Of a stretch of 64,000 bases of DNA, positions 23,660 through 32,978 are shown piece after piece. The position numbers and the translations under genes are program-made. The DNA is from Nocardia sp. NBC_01730 (GTDB taxonomy: Bacteria; Actinomycetota; Actinomycetes; Mycobacteriales; Mycobacteriaceae), in the NCBI RefSeq assembly GCF_035920445.1, contig NZ_CP109162.1, positions 4,030,001 to 4,094,000 of the forward strand, read 5' to 3'. Under the pieces are notes generated by a model, which saw only the letters and a list, made by a program, of their open reading frames with translations, did not search any database and had not been told where the DNA came from. How positions within the stretch are numbered: the stretch's first letter is position 1; every line of letters begins with the position of its first letter.

Positions 23660-23827
23660 GTGGGCGCACCCGCCACGGGGATGACGGTCTCGCTCACCGT
23701 CGGCGTCGCCGCGAAATCGCAGAACACCCAGTCGGGCAACGGGTCAGGCCCGCAGCCCGGCGGTCGACCGCCCGGCGGCGCAGGCGGACCCGGTGGTGGC
23801 GCACCCGGCGGTCCGCCGCCAAGGTAG
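23660..23827 (+). CDS. Small Gly/Pro-rich ORF (55 aa), unrecognised
   Basis: GTG 23660 preceded by GGAAGGACAGACC, an acceptable ribosome site. The first half is polar/aliphatic (MTVSLTVGVAAKSQNTQSG). The second half is almost only Gly, Pro, Ala and Arg (PQPGGRPPGG..., ending GGPPPR). No signal peptide, Cys or Trp. It follows the exporter genes by 107 bp on the same strand. It could be a short secreted-type or disordered peptide, a relic of a Gly/Pro-rich protein, or non-coding; translation is unproven. Confidence 0.4.
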   Translation: MGAPATGMTVSLTVGVAAKSQNTQSGNGSGPQPGGRPPGGAGGPGGGAPGGPPPR

Positions 23828-23886
23828 AAATTCGGCCCCTGCCCGTCCTCGGCGGACCGGAGGCCGAAACTCGTTCGGACGCCCGA

Positions 23887-24285
23887 CTATTCGATTGCGA
23901 GCTGCCGGGCCAGCGCCCAGATCACCAGTACGTCGATGGCGATCATCACCAGTGCCCAGAACGGATAGATCGACGCGAACACGAAGTTGTCCAGAATGCT
24001 GATCGCCGCCATCACGATGCCCGCGAGGTAGCCCCAGGTCTTGCCGGTCACGATGCCGACGCCCGCACCGACGAAGAGCACAGCGATCACGAGGTGGACC
24101 CATCCCCACGCGGTGACGTCGACCAGGAACACCTGGTCCTCCGTCACCACGAAGATGTCACGCCCCGCGATCGCCGCGATGGCCGTCAACAGGTGCAGAA
24201 CACCGGCGACGAGGATGAGCACGCCCGCGAAGATCGTCATGTCGCTGAGCACCGGACGGGTGCTGATCGGGCCGTGACTGGTCAT
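23887..24285 (-). CDS. DUF7144-type four-helix membrane protein
   Basis: 132 aa; ATG 24285 with AAGGAGTG upstream. Four membrane helices: FAGVLILVAGVLHLLTAIAAI, a second after VTAWGWVHL, a third after GKTWGYLAGIV, and a fourth YPFWALVMIAIDVLVIWALA. The spacing AWGWxHL....GKTW....YPFWAL....DVLVIWAL is that of the DUF7144 family common in actinobacteria; function unknown. Divergent from nrdF. Confidence 0.75.
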   Translation of the reverse strand: MTSHGPISTRPVLSDMTIFAGVLILVAGVLHLLTAIAAIAGRDIFVVTEDQVFLVDVTAWGWVHLVIAVLFVGAGVGIVTGKTWGYLAGIVMAAISILDNFVFASIYPFWALVMIAIDVLVIWALARQLAIE

Positions 24286-24424
24286 TGCGCACACTCCTTC
24301 CGTAACGCGTGGTACACCTGTCGGCCCAACGTAGCCGCTCACGTGGCCGAATCGGTGCAGGACTCGCACCCGACGGGATCGGCGGCGACTTCGGTTGTTC
24401 CGCACACGGACGCATATCGCAGCG

Positions 24425-24472
24425 ACACAAGGTGTTGTGCTGTGCAGACTCGTCACCCACAAGGAGTAGTGT
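24425..24472 (+). promoter_or_regulatory. Tandem NrdR boxes upstream of nrdF
   Basis: Two palindromes of the form CACAA-N4-T(T/A)GTG: CACAA-GGTG-TTGTG at 24426-24439 and CACAA-GGAG-TAGTG at 24458-24471. They begin exactly 32 bp (three helical turns) apart, the spacing expected for NrdR repressor sites. The same pattern occurs before nrdH. Confidence 0.75.
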
Positions 24473-24494
24473 TCCAAGGGTAAGCATTTCCTAA

Positions 24495-25490
<996 letters not shown>

Positions 25491-25509
25491 GCTACACCGA
25501 CAAGTGGGG

Positions 25510-25536
25510 CGGCGGCGGATTTATCCGCCGCCGTTT
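25510..25536 (+). terminator. Rho-independent terminator after nrdF
   Basis: Perfect 10-bp stem GGCGGCGGAT / ATCCGCCGCC with a 2-nt loop at 25511-25532, followed by GTTTTG; 20 nt downstream of the nrdF stop. Confidence 0.85.
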
Positions 25537-25576
25537 TGCGTTGTGCGGACTGCGCTACCGGCGCGCAACGCTTGCC

Positions 25577-25604
25577 TTGACACCGGCGACAACGTTTAGC
25601 GTTG
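25577..25604 (+). promoter_or_regulatory. Likely autoregulatory promoter/operator of the MerR gene
   Basis: TTGACA at 25577-25582 followed by the inverted repeat CAACG-TTTAG-CGTTG (25590-25604), 27 bp before the MerR start. MerR proteins bind such dyads between -35 and -10; the exact -10 is unclear. Confidence 0.5.
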
Positions 25605-25631
25605 CGGTGACGGTCGCTTGGAGGAGGTTGG

Positions 25632-26012
25632 ATGCTGATCGGTGAACTGGCGGAGCGGGTCGGAACGAGCACTCGCACGTTGCGGTACTACGAGCAGCAC
25701 GGGCTGGTACAGGCGCGGCGCTCCACGAATGGGTACCGGGTTTACGACGAGACAGAACTACATGTCGTCCGCAAGATTCGGGCACTGCTCGAGACCGGGT
25801 TCGATCTCGCCGATATCCGCCCCTTCGTCACCTGCCTGCGGGACGGAAACGATTCCGGCGACGTGTGCCCGGACTCGGTCGCCGTGCTGCGGCGCAAGCT
25901 CGACGAAGTGGACGACGCTCTCGCGCGTTTGAGCGCTGTACGGGATCAACTCCACATTCAGCTCACCGACGCGATGACCACGCGACGTCCGCCCGCCTGC
26001 GAATTCACGTAA
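25632..26012 (+). CDS. MerR-family transcriptional regulator
   Basis: 126 aa; ATG 25632 with GGAGGAGG. N-terminal winged helix IGELAERVGTSTRTLRYYEQHGLV and RRSTNGYRVYDETEL are diagnostic, followed by the dimerising coiled coil RRKLDEVDDALARLSAVRDQL. Cys53-type metal positions are not arranged as in MerR/ZntR, so a metal sensor is not implied. The next gene (LLM oxidoreductase, 73 bp downstream) could be a target. Confidence 0.9.
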   Translation: MLIGELAERVGTSTRTLRYYEQHGLVQARRSTNGYRVYDETELHVVRKIRALLETGFDLADIRPFVTCLRDGNDSGDVCPDSVAVLRRKLDEVDDALARLSAVRDQLHIQLTDAMTTRRPPACEFT

Positions 26013-26085
26013 TCACCCGTTCACCGATTGATCTCGCATGGCCCGGTGGCGGGTCCCCGAGACCCGTTTCGCGCGAGGAGCGCCC

Positions 26086-26961
26086 ATGAAGTTCGCGATC
26101 AGTTACAGCACGCCCTATTACGGTGCCGATCCCGACCGGATCGTCACCTTTGCCAGGCATGCCGAGGATTGTGGTTTCGAGGCCATCTATGTGCCCGAGC
26201 ACATCGCGGTGTATCCCGGCGCGAAGGTGGGGAACCATGAAATTCCCGCCGAGTTGCCGTATCCGGACCCGCTCGACTGCTTGACCTTCATCGCAGCGGC
26301 CACACAGCGGATCCTGCTTGGTACCGGTGTCCTGCTGCTGCCGTATCGCCACCCGGTCATCCTTGCCAAACGCCTCGCGACCATTGATCTGTTGTCACGC
26401 GGACGGATGCGCCTGTTGACTGTCGGGCTCGGCACTTTGCCGGGTGAGGCCGAGGCCATGGGAGTGGACTACGGAACCCGAGGACGTCGTGCCGACGAAG
26501 CGATCGACGCAATGCGCTTGCTGTGGTCCGGTGGTGCCGACGGTGTCAGCTACCATGGCGAGTTCTTCGCGTTCGACAATCTGGTCAGCTTCCCGAAACC
26601 CTATGGCGTGCTTGATTTGCCGATCCATGTCGGCGGATCCAGCCGCGCGGCCGCGCGCCGGGCGGGCCTGCGCGGCGACGGCTACTTCCCCGGCGGCGTC
26701 ATGGGCCCCGACGAGCGCGCAGAGCAGATGGATATCGCGAGGGCCGCAGCCATCGAGGCGGGGCGCGACCCGTCAGCGCTGCAGTGCACGCGCTGGGGAT
26801 CGATCGACATGCCGCTCGAACATGTCGAGGGTCTGGCCGCGCAGGGTGTGACACGAGTCGTCGTCGGCGCCGATCCCGACCGGGCTCTCGACCAAATGTC
26901 CCGATTCGCTGAGCGATTCGGCCTTCGTGCCGGTATCGGTAATTCGAACAACCACGGCTGA
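26086..26961 (+). CDS. LLM-class (F420-dependent) oxidoreductase
   Basis: 291 aa luciferase-like TIM barrel. ATG 26086 with GAGGAG upstream is preferred over a longer frame from 26038. Family marks: FARHAEDCGFEAIYVPEH near the N-terminus, TQRILLGTGVLLLPYRHPVILAKRLATIDLLSRGR, and the GGSSRAAARRAG phosphate-binding segment. Such proteins use F420 or FMN; cofactor and substrate are not set by sequence. Follows the MerR gene on the same strand. Confidence 0.9.
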   Translation: MKFAISYSTPYYGADPDRIVTFARHAEDCGFEAIYVPEHIAVYPGAKVGNHEIPAELPYPDPLDCLTFIAAATQRILLGTGVLLLPYRHPVILAKRLATIDLLSRGRMRLLTVGLGTLPGEAEAMGVDYGTRGRRADEAIDAMRLLWSGGADGVSYHGEFFAFDNLVSFPKPYGVLDLPIHVGGSSRAAARRAGLRGDGYFPGGVMGPDERAEQMDIARAAAIEAGRDPSALQCTRWGSIDMPLEHVEGLAAQGVTRVVVGADPDRALDQMSRFAERFGLRAGIGNSNNHG

Positions 26962-27082
26962 ACCGATCGTTTGCGGCGCATCCTCATCACGGAACCCGCG
27001 TCGCCACCGCGGCCCCGGATTCCGTCGCGCTATTCCGGTGTCCTGCGATCAGGCGGCGCGAACACCCACATGCTGCGCGCCC

Positions 27083-28447
27083 TCAGATCCCGAGCACCAG
27101 CTTGGCTGTGGTGAAGTAGATGATCAGGCCGGTGGCGTCCACCAGAGTGGTGACCATCGGCGCGGAGACGACCGCGGGATCGATCCGCAGCTTCTTCGCA
27201 AGCAGCGGCATGGTGCCGCCGATGGTGGCGGCCCAGCCACAGATCAGGACCAGCGTGATGCCGACGACCAGAGCGATGCGCGGGCCGACGAACAGGGCGC
27301 CGATCACCAGGCCCGCGGCGGCCAGCAGCGATCCGAGCACCAGCCCGACCCGGCATTCCCGCCAGATCACCTTGAACAGGTCCGACACCCTGACCTCGCC
27401 GACGGCCAGCGCACGCACGCAGGCGGTGGCGGCCTGCGCGCCCGCGTTGCCGCCCGCCCCGATCAGCAGCGGGATGAACAACGCGAGGTGCGCGGCCTGC
27501 TGCAGGGTGCCTTCGAAGAAGTCGGTCACGCTCACCGTGAGGGTCGCCGCGAACAGCAACAGCAGCAGCCACAGCGCGCGATAGCGGGCCAGCTGGAACA
27601 CCCCGGCCGCCATATAGTGTCCCTCCCATGGCGCGGAGCCCGCCTGCCGGGCCACGTCCTCGCTGTCGGCGGCCTCGATCACCTCGACCGCGTCGTCGAT
27701 GGTGAGCAGCCCGACCAGCCGGTCCTCGCTGTCGACGACCGGCAGGTTGATGTCGTTGGTCTCGCGCATCAACCGGGCGGCCTTCTCCGCGGAGTCGGTG
27801 GCGCGCGCGAAGGCCGGTTCGGTGACGACCAGTTCCGACACCATCGTGTCCGGCTCGCTGAGCACCAGCTCCCGCAACTCGACGATGCCGGTCAGGCGCC
27901 TGCCCGAGTCGACGACGGGCAGCGTGTACACCGTCTCGGCGTTGCCGCCCTTGGCCCGCACCATGCCGAGCGCCTCGGCGACGGTCAGGTCGCGCGGCAG
28001 CGCCACCACCTCGGGCGTCATGTACTGCCCCGCGGAGCCTTCCGGGTAGCCGAGCAGGCTCGCGGTCATCCGTCGCTCGCGCGGGCTCAGCCCGGCCAGC
28101 GCCTTCTTGGCAACCTTGGCGGGCGCTTCGCGCAACATGCGGGCCCGGTCGTCGGGTGCCATGCCCTCGACCAGGTCGCGGAAGTTCTGGTCGCGCAGAC
28201 TCTGCAAAATCTGCTGCTGGTCCACCGGCTCTAGTTCCTCGAAGACGGCCAGCGCCAGGTCTTTGTCGAGCAGCCGGAACGCCATCCCGGCCCGCACCGC
28301 GTCCATGCGGGCGAGCTGGTCGGCGATGACGTGCGGCGGATGGTTGTCGAGCCAGTCGAGCGCGGCGTCCACACGGTGGCTTTCGACGACGTCCTGCAGG
28401 GATTCGGACAGCGTCGGACGTACTTCGATGATGTCGGTCTGCGACAT
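27083..28447 (-). CDS. mgtE: Magnesium transporter MgtE
   Basis: 454 aa, the usual MgtE length. An N-terminal superhelical domain (about 1-130) with LEPVDQQQILQSLRDQ is followed by paired CBS domains (about 135-255; YMTPEVVALP, INLPVVDSEDRLVGLLTIDD). A five-helix pore contains PLLIGAGGNAGAQAATACVRAL, the conserved GGNAGxQA filter region. Channel gating by cytosolic Mg2+ through the N/CBS domains is family knowledge. ATG at 28447. A Pro-rich leader ORF with an excellent ribosome site lies 80 nt upstream. Confidence 0.96.
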   Translation of the reverse strand: MSQTDIIEVRPTLSESLQDVVESHRVDAALDWLDNHPPHVIADQLARMDAVRAGMAFRLLDKDLALAVFEELEPVDQQQILQSLRDQNFRDLVEGMAPDDRARMLREAPAKVAKKALAGLSPRERRMTASLLGYPEGSAGQYMTPEVVALPRDLTVAEALGMVRAKGGNAETVYTLPVVDSGRRLTGIVELRELVLSEPDTMVSELVVTEPAFARATDSAEKAARLMRETNDINLPVVDSEDRLVGLLTIDDAVEVIEAADSEDVARQAGSAPWEGHYMAAGVFQLARYRALWLLLLLFAATLTVSVTDFFEGTLQQAAHLALFIPLLIGAGGNAGAQAATACVRALAVGEVRVSDLFKVIWRECRVGLVLGSLLAAAGLVIGALFVGPRIALVVGITLVLICGWAATIGGTMPLLAKKLRIDPAVVSAPMVTTLVDATGLIIYFTTAKLVLGI

Positions 28448-28527
28448 GGGAGGACCTCAGCACATGCGTGAGTGAATAGAGGGCGCGAAATTCACACCGC
28501 GGGCGCGGCCCCTGCCGTCGCGACTAT

Positions 28528-28584
28528 CTAGAAATACGAAGGGGCGGCGCCGCGCGGCGTTCGACTGGGAGGTTCGCTGCGCAT
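28528..28584 (-). CDS. 18-aa Pro-rich leader ORF upstream of mgtE (candidate attenuation peptide)
   Basis: Reads MRSEPPSRTPRGAAPSYF then TAG. A full consensus ribosome site AAGGAGGT lies 9 nt before its ATG (28584), stronger than that of mgtE. It has four Pro codons, including PP. 80 nt separate its stop from the mgtE ATG, and that stretch contains the GC-rich dyad CCGCG-GG-CGCGG (28497-28508). Short Pro-rich ORFs control mgtA/mgtC-type Mg2+ genes by ribosome speed (Salmonella MgtL is the model). A similar role here is inference. No M-box riboswitch sequence was recognised. Confidence 0.6.
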   Translation of the reverse strand: MRSEPPSRTPRGAAPSYF

Positions 28585-28916
28585 CGCAACCCCACCTCCT
28601 TCTCGTCGTTGCCGCGGACTTCGGACGCCGCGTCATTCAAGAAACACTGAACGGACCAGAAACGTCCCCGTGCAGAATACATGGCTTCCGCGACGTCGCT
28701 CACCATCAACGATAGCCGGGGTCGATCGTCGCCGTCACGGCGATAGGTCGTGACGTGGCGCACCCGCCCTGACAGCCGCTCCGCCATGCGGTCGGCCCCA
28801 ACACGCCCTGCGGTCCTCGCCGCAGCCCTGGGACGAGTGCGACTGGAGCCGGATCGTGGACCTGCCGCACACCAGCGGGACACAGGGGCCGTACCGGAGC
28901 TCGCTGTCGGTAGGGA

Positions 28917-28945
28917 TTCTGACCCTGTTTCGCGCCGTCTAGACT
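28917..28945 (+). promoter_or_regulatory. Candidate promoter for a leaderless LAL-regulator transcript
   Basis: TTCTGA (28917-28922), a 17-nt spacer, then TAGACT (28940-28945). The GTG start at 28952 lies 7 nt after the -10, so transcription would begin at or next to the start codon, consistent with the missing Shine-Dalgarno. Confidence 0.5.
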
Positions 28946-28951
28946 TGCGGG

Positions 28952-31780
28952 GTGCGGCAAGCAACTGCCCAATTCGTCGGTCGGGTGAGCGAGCTGGGGC
29001 AGATCTCGGTCCTCATCGAGCGTGCCGCGGCGGGCCAAGGCGGAATGGTGTGGGTCGATGGCGAGCCGGGTATCGGCAAGACAACCCTGCTCGAGCACAC
29101 CGGTCAGCTGGCCGAATCGCACGGTTTGCAGGTGTTTCGCGGTACCGCCAGAGAGCTGGAACAGCACATTCCTTTCGCGGCGGTGCATTCTTGCCTGTTG
29201 ACCGATCGAGGAACGCAACACCCGCTGATGGAGCGCGTTCGCACTCTGCTGCGCGGCGAGGGCGTGCGTGACGAGGGGGCGATCAGCCACGAGTTCGTAG
29301 TCGTCGAGGCCATCCTGGCGCTGGTCGAAGGGCTGTGCGCCAATGGGCCGTTGGCGTTGATCCTGGACGATCTCCAGTGGGCCGATACGTCGAGTCTGCT
29401 TGTGGTGCGGAGCATCGCGGAGATCATCTCGGAGCTTCCCCTCTTGATGGTGCTCGCGGCGCGACCGCTGCCACGCGCGGCGAGCCTGTCCCGATTGCTG
29501 AGCGATCTCGATGACCGTGGCGCGGAGCGGCTGTACCTTCGCCCCTTTGCCGACAACGAGGTGGATGCCCTGATGCAGAATCAGCTCGGGGCCAAGCCCG
29601 GACCTGAGCTGACGGCGGTGATGACGGGCGCGGGTGGCAACCCGTTGTACGTGACCGAACTCGTGGCCGGGCTGGTCCAGGCGGCCAGAATCACGATCGT
29701 GAACGGCATCGCGACCTCCGTGGACGGCGGCGCCCCCGGCGAATCTCGACAGACTCGGCTTCCTGCGTCGCTGTCCGAGGCGATCGTACAGCGGCTGGAC
29801 TTTCTGTCCGAAGCTGCCAGACGCGTGCTGGCGGTGGCGGCAGCGCTCGGCCCGCAGGTCGAAGCGGTGGAACTCGCCGAAGTATTGGGCGGCCCTGTCA
29901 TCGATATCTGGAACGCCCTCAGCGAGGCTATGGAAGCAGGGATCCTGACTCGCTCGAGCGGCGAACTAGCCTTCCGGCACGACCTGGTTTGGCAGGTGTT
30001 CGCGGACCAAGTGCCGGAATCCACCCGCCGCAGCCTGCAGTTGCGGGCCGCGCAGGTGTTGATCTCGATGGACGCCCCGGTAGAGCGGGTCGCCAACTGT
30101 CTGACCGCCGGTTCGGGGCCACTGGACAACCGCAGTCTGAAGTGGTTGATCGGGGCGGCCGGCCTGTTGATCATTCGCGCTCCGGAGCTGGCCGTCAGCC
30201 TGCTCGAACGGGCGGCGGCCACCTCGAACGTCGATTCCGGCGACCAGGACATCGTGCGGATGCGGCACGTCCAAGCGCTGTTGTGGAGCGGCCAGGCAGC
30301 GGAGGCGGAAACCGCCGCCCAAAACGCTCTGGCGGCCCTGCGCTCTGCGGACTGCCACAGCGAGGACGGGTTGCGGTGGTTGCTGGCTCAGGCATGCTTC
30401 GGTCAGGGCCATCTCAGGGAGGCGGTAGCCGTCGCCGAGGATACTCTGGCCCGACCAGGTCTTTCTCAGCAGGAGCAGGGGCGCCATCAAGGCTTTCGCG
30501 CTCTCACTTACTTCTTTCTCGAGGACTTCGCCGCAGCCGAGGAGGCGGCGACGTCCGCGGTGTCGGTCGGTGAGGTCTGTGATGACATGGTGGCCAGCGG
30601 ATTCGGCTATCTCACCCTCGGCGCGCTTCGCTACACCGAGGGGTATCTCGACCGCGCGTTGGAACTAGCCGACCAGGTCGTGGGCGCCTACGAGACGGGG
30701 ATTCGGGGACGAGACCGCTCAGACCAGTTCGACCCCTATGTCTTGCGCGTCCACTGTCTGATCGAGCTCGATCGATCCGCCGAGGCGAACGAGACACTGA
30801 ATGTGGCCATACCCCACGGCGGTGTGTATCTCGCCTCGAGTCTGCTCGCCCGTGCTCGACTGAACTATCTCGAGGGGCGCTGGGAGGATGGGTTGGCCGA
30901 GATTCACGCTTGCCTGGACGCGCCCGATATTTTCGGTTACGCGAATGTCGCGCATAGTCAAGCCGCGCTGATCGCGGTGCACCGGGGAACGTTCGTCGGC
31001 GATCCCGATACGGTCCCGGACCTGGACGATCGGTTGGGTAGCCGCGGCTTCCTGCAATTCCGGCCATGGGTTCAGGCGCTGGTCCACGAGTCGCAAGGGC
31101 GACCGGGCCAAGCGTTGGAAATCTTGTGGGGGATGTGTGGCCGAGTCGCGGCGGGATTGACCGCCTCCACGCTGTACATCGTCTACCCCGATGTGGCGCG
31201 ATTAGCGGCGACGTGCGGCGCGAACGACATCGCGGCGGCGGTTACCGCAGCTGCCGAGCTGCTCGTGACGCGCCAGGCAGCGCCGAGCAGGCGAGGCACC
31301 GCACTGCTGTGCCGAGGCTTGTCCGACCGCCGTCCGGAACTGCTCGCGCAAGCCGCGGAGTGCTTCCGGATCGCGGGCCGGCCGTTGTACGAAGGCCAGG
31401 CTCAGGAGAACCTCGCTGTGGTCCTCGCCACCTTCGAACGAACTGCCGAGGCTCGGTCGGCCTTGGACGCCGCCATTGATCTATACGGGGACCTCGACGC
31501 CGAGTGGGATATTGCTCGAGCTGAGGCACGGCTGCGCAGGCACGGGATCCGGCGCGGCAGGCGTGGTCCGCGCGGGCGGCCGAAGACCGGGTGGGCGGCG
31601 CTGACTCCGACCGAGCAGAAGGTCGCTCACTCCGTGGCGCAGGGGCTGTCGAACTCGGATATCGCCGACCGAATGTTCCTGTCCCGGCGTACCGTGCAGT
31701 CACACGTGTCCAGCATTCTGGCCAAGCTCGGGTTGAGTTCACGCGTACAAGTGGCCATCGAGGTCGCGGGCAAAGTCTGA
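28952..31780 (+). CDS. LAL-type LuxR-family transcriptional regulator (AAA ATPase + HTH)
   Basis: 942 aa. N-terminal STAND/AAA ATPase with Walker A GEPGIGKTT (37-45) and Walker B LALILDDLQWAD (134-145). A long helical TPR-like middle follows (about 300-860). The C-terminal LuxR helix-turn-helix is LTPTEQKVAHSVAQGLSNSD...RTVQSHVSSILAKLG (about 884-935). Large LuxR regulators of this kind often control secondary metabolism or sugar use. Start GTG 28952; no ribosome site, see the promoter entry. It is divergent from mgtE and points towards the TDO/PLP pair, which may be a target. Confidence 0.93.
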   Translation: MRQATAQFVGRVSELGQISVLIERAAAGQGGMVWVDGEPGIGKTTLLEHTGQLAESHGLQVFRGTARELEQHIPFAAVHSCLLTDRGTQHPLMERVRTLLRGEGVRDEGAISHEFVVVEAILALVEGLCANGPLALILDDLQWADTSSLLVVRSIAEIISELPLLMVLAARPLPRAASLSRLLSDLDDRGAERLYLRPFADNEVDALMQNQLGAKPGPELTAVMTGAGGNPLYVTELVAGLVQAARITIVNGIATSVDGGAPGESRQTRLPASLSEAIVQRLDFLSEAARRVLAVAAALGPQVEAVELAEVLGGPVIDIWNALSEAMEAGILTRSSGELAFRHDLVWQVFADQVPESTRRSLQLRAAQVLISMDAPVERVANCLTAGSGPLDNRSLKWLIGAAGLLIIRAPELAVSLLERAAATSNVDSGDQDIVRMRHVQALLWSGQAAEAETAAQNALAALRSADCHSEDGLRWLLAQACFGQGHLREAVAVAEDTLARPGLSQQEQGRHQGFRALTYFFLEDFAAAEEAATSAVSVGEVCDDMVASGFGYLTLGALRYTEGYLDRALELADQVVGAYETGIRGRDRSDQFDPYVLRVHCLIELDRSAEANETLNVAIPHGGVYLASSLLARARLNYLEGRWEDGLAEIHACLDAPDIFGYANVAHSQAALIAVHRGTFVGDPDTVPDLDDRLGSRGFLQFRPWVQALVHESQGRPGQALEILWGMCGRVAAGLTASTLYIVYPDVARLAATCGANDIAAAVTAAAELLVTRQAAPSRRGTALLCRGLSDRRPELLAQAAECFRIAGRPLYEGQAQENLAVVLATFERTAEARSALDAAIDLYGDLDAEWDIARAEARLRRHGIRRGRRGPRGRPKTGWAALTPTEQKVAHSVAQGLSNSDIADRMFLSRRTVQSHVSSILAKLGLSSRVQVAIEVAGKV

Positions 31781-32065
31781 GCCCCGCACTTCGGGCGACG
31801 ACTGCGAAACCGCACGGGACCTGCGAACTCCCTCGATCGTGAGTCGTCGCGCCTTGTCCCGCGGCCGCAGCGGACCGCAGTCTGCGTGACGGGCACCAAG
31901 GGCACTTGTCCGAGCCCGGCGTGCGCTTCGTGCACACGTTCTGTGACAGGCCGACAAGAAATTCTCGATGCTACGTCCCATGGCGGATGTTTCTCGGCAC
32001 CAACAGGCGCAGGTTGGTAGTTGCACAACCACCCGTGTACGAGTCGTGGAGCGGAGGAGAACGTC
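31781..32065. other. Non-coding gap after the LAL regulator
   Basis: 285 bp without a convincing gene on either strand. Frames crossing it have no start context or domain signal. No clear hairpin terminator after the 31780 stop was found. Confidence 0.5.
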
Positions 32066-32164
32066 ATGACGGACGGCGAAGGCGACAGTCCTTCCGAGAC
32101 GCACACTGCTCAGCATGCCACGCATGCCCTAATCAGTGAGATAACTCCACATGAATCCGATTAA
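32066..32164 (+). CDS. Small acidic 32-aa ORF, unrecognised
   Basis: ATG 32066 with GGAGGAGA 6 nt upstream, one of the best ribosome sites in this region. The product begins MTDGEGDSPSETHT and ends ISEITPHESD: acidic, His/Thr/Ser-rich, no Cys. Its 3' end overlaps the next small ORF (ATG 32151). The surrounding 150 bp are AT-richer than the rest of the window, suggesting foreign origin. A leader or precursor-like peptide is possible; translation is unproven. Confidence 0.4.
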   Translation: MTDGEGDSPSETHTAQHATHALISEITPHESD

Positions 32165-32345
32165 TAAACAACGCCACATACGGGTCGAATTCCATGGATA
32201 CCCGCCGTTGGATTATAGAGCCGAACGGTTGGCCGCCGAACTATTCATGGAGTCCGCGCGAAATCGTGGCATGAGAGTTTTTGTCGACGACGACGTCGAG
32301 CACACGATGCGCCCACTACCTTGTCGGCGCCTCTGGACATCCTGA
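32151..32345 (+). CDS. 64-aa ORF, possibly truncated, unrecognised
   Basis: Overlaps the preceding small ORF by 14 bp. Protein-like composition up to about residue 54 (RVEFHGYPPLDYRAERLAAE, then FMESARNRGMRVFVDDDVEH), followed by CRRLWTS and a stop, which looks like a frameshifted tail. AT-rich codon use (att, aat, aaa, gga) is unlike its neighbours. No family recognised. It may be the intact start of a gene broken downstream. Confidence 0.4.
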   Translation: MNPINKQRHIRVEFHGYPPLDYRAERLAAELFMESARNRGMRVFVDDDVEHTMRPLPCRRLWTS

Positions 32346-32389
32346 ACCCTCGACTTCCCTGACGGCAGCGGCGCCGGGTTGGGCCGACG

Positions 32390-32978
32390 ATGTCCCGCCG
32401 GATGCAACGACGCATTACCTGGCAGCCGCGGCCTCATCGAGATCATGTTGCCGAGATCGATCGTGGTACGGGCGCTCTTCGGATCGGATCCCCACGCCCG
32501 GAGGTCACCGACCTCTCCCGCGCGACGCAGCGCGGGAATGCGGAAGTGGCAGAGTTCGCACGAATACCGTTGGCCCCCTTGAACTTTCCGACGCTGACCC
32601 ATCGCCGCTTCCGGCGGGCTATCGCCGAGATGGATGCCATCGTCTACGTGGTGATCAACAAGTCGCGCGACACCGACCAGCAATGCCTGCCGGCTACGCT
32701 CATGAACGCCACGCCCACTTCGACGTCGAGATCGGCTCGACCGAAGCCGAAGTCGAAGAACGCCTTGCGGCCCTGACCGCGCGCCTGACCCGTTCATCGG
32801 CGCCGACGAGGCCCGAGTCGACGAGCCGTACCGGGGCACCTCGGCCGTCTGCTCCCCCGAGCAGATCGTCGAAAACCTCGGTAACCTCCCCGACCTCGAC
32901 TACGCCATCCTCGACTTAGAAGCCGCCTTCGACACTTCCGGCATCGAACTCTTCGAATGCGAAGCAGCCCCGGCGTTG
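32390..32978 (+). pseudogene. Decayed gene(s) ending in an LLM-type flavin oxidoreductase C-terminus
   Basis: Protein-like stretches switch frame at about 32690 and 32790. Frame one (32390-32690) includes NFPTLTHRRFRRAIAEMDAI and is unrecognised. Frame two reads HFDVEIGSTEAEVEERLAAL. Frame three reads YRGTSAVCSPEQIVENLGNL then DYAILDLEAAFDTSGIELF and ECEAAPAL. The last segment has the SPEQIVENL.....D..ILD....F...G..LF..E.AP.L pattern of luciferase-like oxidoreductase C-termini. No start or intact frame spans it, so I treat it as a relic; an ancestral link between the first and last parts is not certain. Confidence 0.5.

Noticed and set aside
28448..28950. M-box riboswitch before mgtE
   Set aside because: None of the conserved M-box sequence blocks could be found; a leader ORF is better supported.
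28524..28964. 146-aa minus-strand ORF upstream of mgtE
   Set aside because: No ribosome site or domain, and it is out of frame with the well-supported 18-aa leader ORF it overlaps.
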